A DNA stretch of 64,000 bases from Roseateles_B sp041905785 (GTDB lineage: Bacteria; Pseudomonadota; Gammaproteobacteria; Burkholderiales; Burkholderiaceae_C): assembly GCA_041905785.1 (NCBI GenBank), contig JAYRKJ010000018.1, positions 69,209-133,208 of the forward strand, in the 5' to 3' direction. The notes below the pieces were generated by a model. The model searched no databases. It was not told the DNA's origin and saw nothing but the letters and a program-made list of their open reading frames with translations. How positions within the stretch are numbered: the stretch's first letter is position 1; each line of letters begins with the position of its first letter. Below, piece by piece: positions 17,029-24,561 of the stretch. Position numbers and translations under genes: made by a program.

Positions 17029-17631
17029 ATGCAGTCCCAGCGCCTCGCCATGATCGACGCCGCCCTCACCCAGATCACCGCCCAGCTTAACGTGCACCTG
17101 CGCCATCGCTTCCAGGTGAACGAGGATCTGGCCGTACTGTCCAACCTGCTGGAGCAAAACGGCTCGCTGGTGCCGCTGATCGCCAACAAGCTGGTGCTAT
17201 TTCTGGTCGGTGTCGAGCAGGACGCCTACGCCCACCGCGCCATCGGCATGGGCCTCAACGCGCAGGCCCAGCTGCGCGGCACGGAGCCGGTCTTTCTCAA
17301 CCTGCTGATGATGTGCGCCGCCAACTTCAGCGGCAGCAACTACCCCGAGGCGCTGAAGTTCCTGTCCGGCGCGATCCACTTCTTCCACGAACGGCCGGTG
17401 CTGGACCACCACAACACGCCAGGCCTGGACCAGCGCCTGGACAAGCTGGTGCTCAACATCGAGAACCTCAGCAGCGCCGAGATGCACAGCCTCTGGGGCA
17501 TCCACAGCGGTCGCTACCTGCCCTCGGTGCTGTACCGCATCCGCATGGTCAGCATCGCGGGCCAGCAGGTCCAGGGTCGCGAGCAGGCCATTGGCCAGTT
17601 GGACCCGCGCCTGATCCGGGGGCTCTCATGA
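17029..17631 (+). CDS. eCIS cap/terminator protein, DUF4255 (Afp16/Pvc16-like)
   Basis: A 200-residue protein of the DUF4255 family, which caps the sheath-tube complex at the end away from the baseplate in Afp, PVC and AlgoCIS particles. It shows the family pattern: MIDAALTQITAQLN start, NLLEQNGSLVPLIANKLVLFLVGVEQ and FLNLLMMCAANF. The family usually begins at the MID motif, so translation may start at 17050 instead; neither ATG has a strong ribosome site. First structural gene of the operon, overlapped by the next gene through ATGA. Confidence 0.88.
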   Translation: MQSQRLAMIDAALTQITAQLNVHLRHRFQVNEDLAVLSNLLEQNGSLVPLIANKLVLFLVGVEQDAYAHRAIGMGLNAQAQLRGTEPVFLNLLMMCAANFSGSNYPEALKFLSGAIHFFHERPVLDHHNTPGLDQRLDKLVLNIENLSSAEMHSLWGIHSGRYLPSVLYRIRMVSIAGQQVQGREQAIGQLDPRLIRGLS

Positions 17632-18347
17632 GCGAGGTCCGACTGCTGAGCTGGCAGCCGCTGCTGGTGCTGCGCCTCAGGCACGGCTTCTTTGCCGACG
17701 GCCGCCCGCGCCGCCTGCGTCTGCAGGCCTGCACCGAGACCGAGGCCTTCATCAGGCGCCACCAGCTGGTCGAGCGCAGTGAAGGCGGCGAGCTGTGGCT
17801 GCATGCGCCCGCGGACCGGCTCGAAGCGCTGTGGTCCGAGCGGCTGCAGGACGGCGCGCCGCGCCGCCTGCACTGGCGCCTGCAGCCGGGCGATCCGGAC
17901 TACCTGCTCTACACCGACCGCCGCGCGCCGCAGCTCGTCGGCGCGCCCCTGCTCGACGGGCAGGCGGGCGACGCCGCCAGCTGGGCGCGCCAGGCGCCGC
18001 AGGAGCTCGCCATCGAGCTGAAGACCAGGCTGTGCACCTGGAAGTACCTGCTGCTGGGCAACTGGGACGCCGAGCAGCCCGCCCTGGACATGCCGGGCCA
18101 GCCGGACGCCTTCCGGCGCGACGAGGACGAGCAGCTGCCTGACGGCCGCACGGCCTGGGTCTTCCGGTCGCGCCGGCGCTGGCCCCTGGGCGCGCAGGGG
18201 CCCCAACACCTGGTCTTGAAGGACCTGGCCGGACGCGGCGAACGCATCCTGCAGGCCCGCCTCCCCCTGGCCGCCCCACGCGGCCTGATCCTCGAGAAGC
18301 GCCATGGTCGCACGCGGCCAGTGAGCGAGATCTTTGTTCACCCCTAG
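17628..18347 (+). CDS. eCIS accessory protein of unknown function
   Basis: A 239-residue protein with no motif I can name. It starts at 17628 by ATGA overlap with the cap gene and sits directly before the sheath gene, so it belongs to the particle operon. The N-terminus (LLVLRLRHGFFADGRPRRL, then ELWLHAPADR, HWRLQPGDPDYLLYT) alternates like beta strands. It resembles, from memory, conserved proteins next to the cap gene in other eCIS loci. Possible roles are a second cap or adaptor subunit, or an assembly factor. There is no signal peptide and no membrane segment. Confidence 0.7.
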   Translation: MSEVRLLSWQPLLVLRLRHGFFADGRPRRLRLQACTETEAFIRRHQLVERSEGGELWLHAPADRLEALWSERLQDGAPRRLHWRLQPGDPDYLLYTDRRAPQLVGAPLLDGQAGDAASWARQAPQELAIELKTRLCTWKYLLLGNWDAEQPALDMPGQPDAFRRDEDEQLPDGRTAWVFRSRRRWPLGAQGPQHLVLKDLAGRGERILQARLPLAAPRGLILEKRHGRTRPVSEIFVHP

Positions 18348-18356
18348 GAGAGCCCT

Positions 18357-19970
18357 ATGGCCGTTATGAAGACGCCAGGCGTTTACATCGTCGAGAAGAA
18401 CGCCTTTCCCAACTCCGTGGTCGAAGTCGCGACCGCGGTGCCGGCCTTTGTGGGCCACACCGAGTTCGCGGACAACCGCAACAAGCCGCTGGCCCTCACC
18501 CCCTGGCGCATCAGCTCCATGGCCGAGTACCACCAGTTCTTCGGCGGCCCGCCCAAGCCCGTGTTCAAGCTCGAGGAGAGCGCCGAGCAGCCGGACTTCA
18601 TGGCCCAGACCGTGGTCGATGACCCGGCCAGCAAGAAGGGCTACCGCATGACGCAGCTGCCCGGCGTCGACGGCGGCAACTACGCGCTCTACCAGGCGCT
18701 TCGCCACTTCTACCAGAACGGCGGCGGGCCCTGCTACATCGTCTCCGTCGGCACCTACGCCCAGGAGCTGGATCCGGACCGCTTCAAGAAGGGCATCGAT
18801 GAGCTGCTCAAGGAGCAGGAGCCCACCATGCTGCTGGTGCCCGAGGCCGTCAAGCTCTCCGAAGAGCAGTGCACCGACCTGCAGCAGGCCATGCTGCAGC
18901 ACTGCGGCAACCGCATGCGCAACCGCATCGCCATCCTGGACGTCTACAACGGCCACAAGGCCCTCAATGACGACAACCCGGTGGGCAAGTTCCGCGACAC
19001 CCTGGGCATCAACTTCCTGGACTTCGCGGCGGCCTACTACCCCTGGCTCAACACCACGGTGGTCGGCGAGAAGGACCTCAGCTTCGAGAACCTCTCGTCC
19101 GACAGCATCGAGCTGCTCAAGTCCCTGATCCGCGCCGAGCTGCGCATCCCCACGCCGCTTCCGGAAGGCGTGAGCGCGCAGACCCGTGCTCTGAGCGACG
19201 CCATCGACGAGCTCAGCGGCGACTTCGCCAAGATGGTCACCGACGAGGCCGCCAAGCGCCCCAACGCCAAACCGCTGACCCCTGACGAGCTGGCCGCCGG
19301 TGTCCTGGCGCGCAAGGCGCTGCTGAACAAGACCTTGAGCCGCCACAGCTCGGTCTTCAATACGGTGCTGACCGAGTCCCGCCGCCACCTCAACGTCATG
19401 CCGCCCAGCAGCGCCATGGCGGGCGTCTACACCATGGTGGACAACACCCGCGGCGTCTGGAAGGCCCCGGCCAACGTGAGCCTGGCCGGCGTGATCTCGC
19501 CCACGGTGAGTATCTCGGCCGAGCAGCAGGAAGACCTCAACGTCACGGCACAGGGCAAGTCCATCAACGCCATCCGCAGCTTCATCGGCGAGGGCGTGCT
19601 GGTCTGGGGCGCGCGCACCCTGGACGGCAACAGCCTGGACTGGCGCTACATCAACGTGCGCCGCACCATGATCATGCTGGAGGAGTCCTGCCGCCTGGCG
19701 GCCAAGGCCCTGGTCTTCGAGCCCAACGTGGCCAATACCTGGGTGACCGTCAAGAGCATGATCAGCAACTTCCTCACCAGCGTGTGGAAACGCGGCGGCC
19801 TGATGGGCGCCGTGCCCGAGGACGCCTTCAGCGTCCATGTGGGCCTGGGCGAAACCATGACACCCGACGATGTGCTGGAGGGCATCCTGCGCGTCACCGT
19901 GCTGGTGGCCATGGTGCGCCCCGCCGAATTCATCGAAATCACCTTCCAGCAGCAGATGCCCAAGTCCTGA
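18357..19970 (+). CDS. Contractile sheath protein
   Basis: A 537-residue phage-type tail sheath protein (Afp2-4/Pvc2-4 counterpart). It has the opening KTPGVYIVEKNAFPNSVVEV and TAVPAFVGHTEFA, and the conserved C-terminal core (GARTLDGNSLDWRYINVRR, LVFEPNVANTWVTVKSMI, ILRVTVLVAMVRPAEFIEI), which forms the inner sheath layer gripping the tube. Only one sheath gene is present, unlike the three in Afp and PVC. AGGAGAG precedes the ATG. About 80 bp separate it from the first tube gene. Confidence 0.96.
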   Translation: MAVMKTPGVYIVEKNAFPNSVVEVATAVPAFVGHTEFADNRNKPLALTPWRISSMAEYHQFFGGPPKPVFKLEESAEQPDFMAQTVVDDPASKKGYRMTQLPGVDGGNYALYQALRHFYQNGGGPCYIVSVGTYAQELDPDRFKKGIDELLKEQEPTMLLVPEAVKLSEEQCTDLQQAMLQHCGNRMRNRIAILDVYNGHKALNDDNPVGKFRDTLGINFLDFAAAYYPWLNTTVVGEKDLSFENLSSDSIELLKSLIRAELRIPTPLPEGVSAQTRALSDAIDELSGDFAKMVTDEAAKRPNAKPLTPDELAAGVLARKALLNKTLSRHSSVFNTVLTESRRHLNVMPPSSAMAGVYTMVDNTRGVWKAPANVSLAGVISPTVSISAEQQEDLNVTAQGKSINAIRSFIGEGVLVWGARTLDGNSLDWRYINVRRTMIMLEESCRLAAKALVFEPNVANTWVTVKSMISNFLTSVWKRGGLMGAVPEDAFSVHVGLGETMTPDDVLEGILRVTVLVAMVRPAEFIEITFQQQMPKS

Positions 19971-20052
19971 CCGGACGGCACTGCGCTGGCCGCAGGGCGG
20001 CACTGCACGCTAGGCCCCCTGCCCCCAAGGCAACAAGCAATGGAGCAAAGAA

Positions 20053-20511
20053 ATGGCTGATGACGGTTCCAAGCAATCCACCAACGTGTGGCCCTTGCCC
20101 AAGTTCTATTTCCAGGTGAAGTGGGATTCCGCCGTGCTGTCCTTCGAGGAGGTCTCGGGGCTGGACGTGGAGGCCCAGCCCATCGAGTACCGGCATGGCG
20201 ACAGCCCGGTCTTCTCGGCGATCAAGATGCCGGGCCTCAAGAAGTACGGCAACGTGACCATGAAGAAGGGCGTGTTCAAGTCGGACAACAAGTTCTGGGA
20301 GTGGTTCAACCAGATCAAGATGAACACCATCAAGCGCGTGCCGGTCACGATCAGCCTGCTGGACGAGGAAGGCAAGCCCACCATGGTGTGGACGCTCACC
20401 AATGCCTGGCCCAGCAAGATCACGGGCACGGACCTGAAGTCCGAGGGCAACGAGGTGGCGGTCGAGACCATCGAGATCGTCCATGAAGGCCTGACCATCG
20501 CCAACGCCTGA
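20053..20511 (+). CDS. Inner tube protein (gp19 fold)
   Basis: A 152-residue T4 gp19-type tube subunit (Afp1/Pvc1 counterpart). It carries the family pattern PLPKFYFQVKWDSAVLSFEEVSGLDVE, YRHGDSPVFSAIKMPGL and a C-terminal NAWPSKITGTDLKSEGNEVAVETIEIVHEGL. Hexameric rings of this protein stack to form the tube that carries cargo. GGAG lies eight bases before the start. Being the more typical of the two tube genes it is probably the main tube subunit. Confidence 0.94.
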   Translation: MADDGSKQSTNVWPLPKFYFQVKWDSAVLSFEEVSGLDVEAQPIEYRHGDSPVFSAIKMPGLKKYGNVTMKKGVFKSDNKFWEWFNQIKMNTIKRVPVTISLLDEEGKPTMVWTLTNAWPSKITGTDLKSEGNEVAVETIEIVHEGLTIANA

Positions 20512-20518
20512 GTCCGCC

Positions 20519-21034
20519 ATGGCCGAAAAACTCCCCGCCTGGATGCGCGCGGTCGCCGGCTTCGCCGGCCCCACGCCGACGGCCGAGATGCCGGTGGCCT
20601 TCGCCTTTCGCGTCTCGCTGCTGCGCATGCCCGGTCAGCCCAATCCGGTCACCGCCTCGTTCCAGGAGGTGTCCGGGCTCGAGCACACCCTTGGCACCGA
20701 GGACGTGGCCGAGGGCGGGGAGAACCGCTTCGTCCACCAGCTCCCCACGCAGCCCAAACCCCGGCGCCTGCAGCTCAAGCGCGGTCTGGTGCAGCGCGAC
20801 TCCAGCTTCGTCAGCTGGTGCCGGCGCAATCTGCAGGGCGGCCTGAGCGAGCCCCTGCAGCTCATCGACCTCCAGGTGCAGCTGATCGACGCCGAGCGTC
20901 GGCCGCTGATGAGCTGGGGCTGCAACCGGGCCTATCCGCTGCGCTGGACCATCAACGCCTTCGAGTCCCAGCGCAACGAGGTGGCGATCGAGGAAGTGGA
21001 GCTGGTTTATCAGACCCTGGTGAGCCCCTCATGA
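20519..21034 (+). CDS. Second tube-like protein (tube initiator, Afp5-like)
   Basis: A 171-residue gp19-fold protein distinct from its neighbour: AFAFRVSLLRMPGQPNPVTASFQEVSGLEHTLG at the N-terminus, then LKRGLVQRDSSFVSWCRRN and NRAYPLRWTINAFESQRNEVAIEEVELVYQ. In Afp/PVC the divergent tube paralogue forms the first ring on the spike and baseplate, and the same is inferred here from order (just before DUF5908 and LysM genes). It is 7 bp after the first tube gene and overlaps the next by ATGA. Confidence 0.9.
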   Translation: MAEKLPAWMRAVAGFAGPTPTAEMPVAFAFRVSLLRMPGQPNPVTASFQEVSGLEHTLGTEDVAEGGENRFVHQLPTQPKPRRLQLKRGLVQRDSSFVSWCRRNLQGGLSEPLQLIDLQVQLIDAERRPLMSWGCNRAYPLRWTINAFESQRNEVAIEEVELVYQTLVSPS

Positions 21035-21225
21035 GCCTGGAAGTGCGTCAACTGGTGCTGAAGGCCACCGTGGCCGAGGACGGCGACCCCGCGCCGGACG
21101 GCGCCGCCGCCGCGTCGGCCTCGCACCGTGCGCCGGGCCTGGACCCCGAGCTGCTCAAGCAGGAGATCCTGGCCGCCTGCCGCCAGTGGCTGCAGGAAGC
21201 CTTGCGCCAGCAACGCGAGCGCTGA
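21031..21225 (+). CDS. DUF5908 small eCIS protein (Afp6-like)
   Basis: A 64-residue protein starting MSLEVRQLVLKATVAEDGD, the recognisable DUF5908 opening, then an Ala-rich linker and a C-terminal amphipathic helix (LLKQEILAACRQWLQEALRQQ). Small proteins of this kind sit between tube and LysM genes in many eCIS loci; a role in baseplate or tube assembly is assumed. The start is fixed by ATGA overlap with the preceding stop. Easily missed because of its size. Confidence 0.82.
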   Translation: MSLEVRQLVLKATVAEDGDPAPDGAAAASASHRAPGLDPELLKQEILAACRQWLQEALRQQRER

Positions 21226-21227
21226 CC

Positions 21228-21899
21228 ATGAGCAAGCAGCCCCTCACCATCACCAAGCTGGTGACGCCCAAAGGCGGCGCCCCCGCGCCGGACACCAGCA
21301 AGCGCTTCAAGGCGCAGATCAACCCGGCGGAGTTCAGCCATACGCGGGAGATCCGCTACAACCAGCGGCGCACGCAGGGTCAGACCAAGAGCCCCCTGCC
21401 CTTCAGCGCCGTCGACCCCGACACCATCAGCTTCAGCCTGGTGCTGGACGGCACCGGCGCCGTGGGCGGCGAGGGCCCGGCGGTCGAGGTGGTGAACCTG
21501 CTGGACCAGCTCAGCCGCGTCGTCTACAACTACGACAGCAGCGCGCACGAACCCAATCACGTGCAGGTGGCCTGGGGCACGCTGATCTTCAACGGGCGGC
21601 TGCAGTCCTTCAGCACCCAGTTCACCCTGTTCAAGCCCAGCGGCGCTCCCTTGCGCGCCCGCTGCGAGCTGAGCTTCATGGGCTCGGCCAGCAACACGCA
21701 GGCCAATCTGGAAGCCAACCGCTCCTCGCCCGATCTCAGCCACAGCGTGCAGGTCGTGGAGGGAGACACCCTGCCCCTGCTGTGCCTGCGCATCTATGGC
21801 GATGCACGCTACTACGCCGAGGTGGCGGCCTTCAACGGCCTGCGCGAGTTCCGCCGCCTGCCCGCCGGCCTGCGCCTGCATTTCCCGCCGCTGAGCTGA
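21228..21899 (+). CDS. LysM baseplate hub protein (Afp7-like)
   Basis: A 223-residue protein with the N-terminal domain seen in CIS tube-baseplate connectors (FKAQINPAEFSHTREIRYN, DTISFSLVLDGTGAVG, VAWGTLIFNGRLQSFSTQFTLF). A C-terminal LysM module of about 50 residues (HSVQVVEGDTLPLLCLRIYGDARYY...LPAGLRLHFPPL) makes it the gp53-like collar that holds the hub. The start at 21228, right after the DUF5908 stop, is chosen over an upstream in-frame ATG inside that gene. Confidence 0.92.
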   Translation: MSKQPLTITKLVTPKGGAPAPDTSKRFKAQINPAEFSHTREIRYNQRRTQGQTKSPLPFSAVDPDTISFSLVLDGTGAVGGEGPAVEVVNLLDQLSRVVYNYDSSAHEPNHVQVAWGTLIFNGRLQSFSTQFTLFKPSGAPLRARCELSFMGSASNTQANLEANRSSPDLSHSVQVVEGDTLPLLCLRIYGDARYYAEVAAFNGLREFRRLPAGLRLHFPPLS

Positions 21900-21903
21900 A
21901 GCC

Positions 21904-23691
21904 ATGGCACAGTCCCCCGCCCTCAACAGCGACGGCCCCGTCCGCGTCACGGTGAGCTGCGACGGCCAGCCGCAGGCCGTGCTGCCGCTGATCTCGCTGA
22001 CCGTGCGGCATGCGCTGAACGCCGTGTCCTGGGCCCGCCTGGTGCTCCAGGACGGCGACATGCCGCAAGGCGGCGCGCCGCTGAGCGAGGGTCATCTCTT
22101 CAAGCCGGGCGCGCAGATCATCGTCAGCGCCGGCTATGGCGACGATGAGCAGCCCATCTTCAGCGGCATCCTGGTGCGCCACGGCTTTCGCATCAGCGGC
22201 GACAACGACAGCCGCCTCGAGCTGGAATGCCGCCACGCCGCCTGCAAGATGACCCTGGGACGGCGCAGCGCGCATTACGTGGACCAGACCGACAGCGCCA
22301 TCATCCAGAGCCTGATCTCCAGCCACGGCCTGGGCGCCGAGGTGGACAGCACCTCGGTGCAGCACAAGACGCTGGCGCAGCACTACTGCAGCGACTGGGA
22401 CTTCATGCTGGCCCGCGCCGAGCTGATGGGTCTGGTGCTGCAGTGCGAGGACGGCAAGCTGGTCGTCAAGGCCCCGGCCTTCAGCGCCGCGCCCGTCCTG
22501 CAGGTCACCTGGGGCACCGACCTGATCGACTTCAGCGCCGACATCGACGCCCGCCAGCAATGGACGGCCGTGCAGGCCGCCAGCTGGAGCCTGGACAGCC
22601 AGGCCCTGCTGCAAGGCAGCAGCGCCAGCCCGGGGAGCGACGCCGGCCAGGGCAACCTGAGCGGCAGCATCCTGGCTGGCGTGGCCTCGCCCGCCACCTA
22701 CGCCGTGCAAAGCTGCGCCCCGCAGACCAAGGACGTGCTGGACGCCTGGGCCAAGTCCACCCAGCTCAAGGCCACGCTGGCACGTCAGCGCGGCCACCTG
22801 AGCTTCCAGGGCAGCGCGCAGGCAAGACCTGGCACCGTGCTGGAGCTCAAAGGCGTGGGTGCGCGCTTCAGCGGCAAGTGCTATCTCAGCGCCGTGGAGC
22901 ATGACATCCGCGACGGCAACTGGACCACCGTGGCCGAGTTCGGCATGCCCGCGGACTGGCAGACGCAGCGCCACGACGTCATGGCGCCGGCCAGCGCCGG
23001 CCTGCTGCCCGGCGTGCGCGGCCTGCACATCGGCAAGGTGGTCAAGCTCGACGGCGACCCGGAGAGCCAGCAGCGCATCCAGGTCTCGCTCCCCGCGCTG
23101 ATGGCCGATACGCCCACCATCTGGGCGCGCCTGGCCCAGTGCCACGCCTCCAACGGCTTCGGCAGCTTCTTCCTGCCCGAGGTGGACGACGAAGTCATCG
23201 TGGGCTTCTTCAACGACGACCCCTCGCACCCCGTGGTGCTGGGCAGCCTCTACTCCAGCAGCCGCGTCCCGCCCTACGCGCTGGCCGCGGAGAACAACAC
23301 CAAGGCCGTGGTCACCCGCTACAAGCACCGCCTGGTCTTTGACGAGGAGAAGAAGTCCATCACCATCGAGACCGCCCAGAAGAACACCCTGATCCTGGAC
23401 GACGAGGGCAAGCAGTGCGTGCTGAAGGACCAGAACGGCAACAGCATCACCCTGGACCAGAACGGCATCAGCCTCAGCAGTGTCAAAGACATCAAGCTGA
23501 CGGCGCAGGCCAACATCCAGGGCCAGGCCACCGCCAAGATCAGCTGGGAGGCCACCGCCGACTACAGCGCCAAGGGCATGAACGTCAGCGCCGAGGCCCA
23601 GGTCGGCTTCACGGCCAAGGGGGCGGCCACCGCCGAGCTCTCCGCGTCCGGCCAGACCACCGTCAAGGGTGCGATGGTCATGATCAACTGA
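21904..23691 (+). CDS. Spike/hub protein, VgrG-gp27/gp5-like (Afp8)
   Basis: A 595-residue central spike. The N-terminal half is a phage late-control D/gp27-like hub (FKPGAQIIVSAGYGDDEQPIFSGILVRHGF, SALISS-type loops). The middle contains a gp5 OB-fold domain (KVVKLDGDPESQQRIQVSLPAL, GSFFLPEVDDEVIVGFFNDDP, HPVVLGSLYSS). The C-terminus is a repetitive beta-helix needle (KSITIETAQKNTLILDDEG, KDIKLTAQANIQG). There is no toxin extension. PAAR follows 18 bp later. Although VgrG-like, the context is eCIS and not type VI secretion. Confidence 0.94.
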   Translation: MAQSPALNSDGPVRVTVSCDGQPQAVLPLISLTVRHALNAVSWARLVLQDGDMPQGGAPLSEGHLFKPGAQIIVSAGYGDDEQPIFSGILVRHGFRISGDNDSRLELECRHAACKMTLGRRSAHYVDQTDSAIIQSLISSHGLGAEVDSTSVQHKTLAQHYCSDWDFMLARAELMGLVLQCEDGKLVVKAPAFSAAPVLQVTWGTDLIDFSADIDARQQWTAVQAASWSLDSQALLQGSSASPGSDAGQGNLSGSILAGVASPATYAVQSCAPQTKDVLDAWAKSTQLKATLARQRGHLSFQGSAQARPGTVLELKGVGARFSGKCYLSAVEHDIRDGNWTTVAEFGMPADWQTQRHDVMAPASAGLLPGVRGLHIGKVVKLDGDPESQQRIQVSLPALMADTPTIWARLAQCHASNGFGSFFLPEVDDEVIVGFFNDDPSHPVVLGSLYSSSRVPPYALAAENNTKAVVTRYKHRLVFDEEKKSITIETAQKNTLILDDEGKQCVLKDQNGNSITLDQNGISLSSVKDIKLTAQANIQGQATAKISWEATADYSAKGMNVSAEAQVGFTAKGAATAELSASGQTTVKGAMVMIN

Positions 23692-23709
23692 ATCCACCGA
23701 AAGGCCCGC

Positions 23710-24009
23710 ATGCCCCCCGCCGCCCGCCTCACCGACCTCCACACCTGCCCCATGCAGACCCCGGGGCTGCCGCCCATCCCGCACGTCGGCGGCCCGGTGG
23801 TCGGGCCCGGCGTTCCCACGGTGCTGATCGGCAAGCTGCCCGCCGCCGTCGTGGGCGACAACGCCGTCTGCGTGGGCCCGCCGGATGTCATCGTCAAGGG
23901 CTCCGCCACGGTGATGATCGGCAAGAAGCCCGCAGCGCGCGTCGGGGACACCACGGCCCATGGCGGCAGCATCGTGCTGGGCCTGCCCACCGTGCTCATT
24001 GGAGGCTGA
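23710..24009 (+). CDS. PAAR tip protein (Afp10-like)
   Basis: A 99-residue PAAR-repeat protein starting PPAARLTDLHTCPMQTPG. It has the repeated cone motifs GPGVPTVLIGKLPAAVVGD, GSATVMIGKKPAARVGD and a closing GLPTVLIGG. His and Cys residues in the expected positions would bind the tip metal ion. It sharpens the spike and is short, with no fused effector domain. Confidence 0.94.
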   Translation: MPPAARLTDLHTCPMQTPGLPPIPHVGGPVVGPGVPTVLIGKLPAAVVGDNAVCVGPPDVIVKGSATVMIGKKPAARVGDTTAHGGSIVLGLPTVLIGG

Positions 24010-24010
24010 C

Positions 24011-24142
24011 ATGAACCACCCCGTGCTGGCTTCGCCGACCTCCTCGTGGGGGCGCAAGCGGTCGACCGGCGCAGGCGGTTCGCCGCTTGCTGCCGGCTGG
24101 GTTTGGCGGCCTGCAAAGGTCCGTGCGGGGAGCTCGCCATGA
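24011..24142 (+). CDS. Possible 43-residue leader/coupling ORF between PAAR and gp25
   Basis: The 129 bp between PAAR and gp25 hold an ORF with a very good ribosome site (GGAGG, five bases before the ATG) one base after the PAAR stop. It ends in an ATGA overlap with the gp25 start, the same arrangement used across the operon. The 43-residue product (starting MNHPVLASPTSSWGRKRS) has no recognisable domain and a composition rich in Ser, Gly, Arg and Trp. It could serve only to couple translation, be a small protein, or be accidental. Confidence 0.35.
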   Translation: MNHPVLASPTSSWGRKRSTGAGGSPLAAGWVWRPAKVRAGSSP

Positions 24143-24546
24143 GCTTCCTCGGACGAGGCTGGAGCTTCCCGCCGCGCTTCGACGCCGACCAGCGCCTGGT
24201 GCTGTGCGAGGACGTGCCGGACATCGAAGAGAGCCTGCGCATTCTCTTCGGCACGCGCCGGGGCGAGCGCGTCATGCAGCATGCCTACGGCACCCTGCTG
24301 CACCAGTTCGTCTTCGAGCACGCCAATGATCAGACCCTGCACGAGCTGTGCAGCATGCTGCGCCTGGCCATCCTGTACTTCGAGCCGCGCATCGAGATCG
24401 AGACCCTGGAGGCCCGCGTGTCGCCCACCGACTGGGCGCGCATCGAGCTGGACCTGGTCTATCTCGTGCGCAGCACCAACACCCGGCACAACATGGTCTA
24501 CCCGCTCTACCTGGAGCAGGCCAGCCACCCGGTGCCGGCCAGCTGA
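24139..24546 (+). CDS. Baseplate wedge protein gp25 family (Afp9-like)
   Basis: A 135-residue gp25/lysozyme-fold baseplate protein, start MSFLGRGWSFPPRFD. It shows the conserved core EDVPDIEESLRILFGTRRGERVMQHAYGT, with the E-x-R-type motif (GERVM) that fixes the sheath to the baseplate. GGGGAG precedes the ATG at 24139; an upstream in-frame ATG (24046) would add an Arg/Cys-rich stretch that is not part of the family. Confidence 0.93.
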   Translation: MSFLGRGWSFPPRFDADQRLVLCEDVPDIEESLRILFGTRRGERVMQHAYGTLLHQFVFEHANDQTLHELCSMLRLAILYFEPRIEIETLEARVSPTDWARIELDLVYLVRSTNTRHNMVYPLYLEQASHPVPAS

Positions 24547-24561
24547 GCAAGAGACGCAGGC

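Noticed and set aside
24046..24138. N-terminal extension of gp25
   Set aside because: The added residues are Arg/Cys-rich and absent from the family; the ATG at 24139 has a good ribosome site and gives the normal length.
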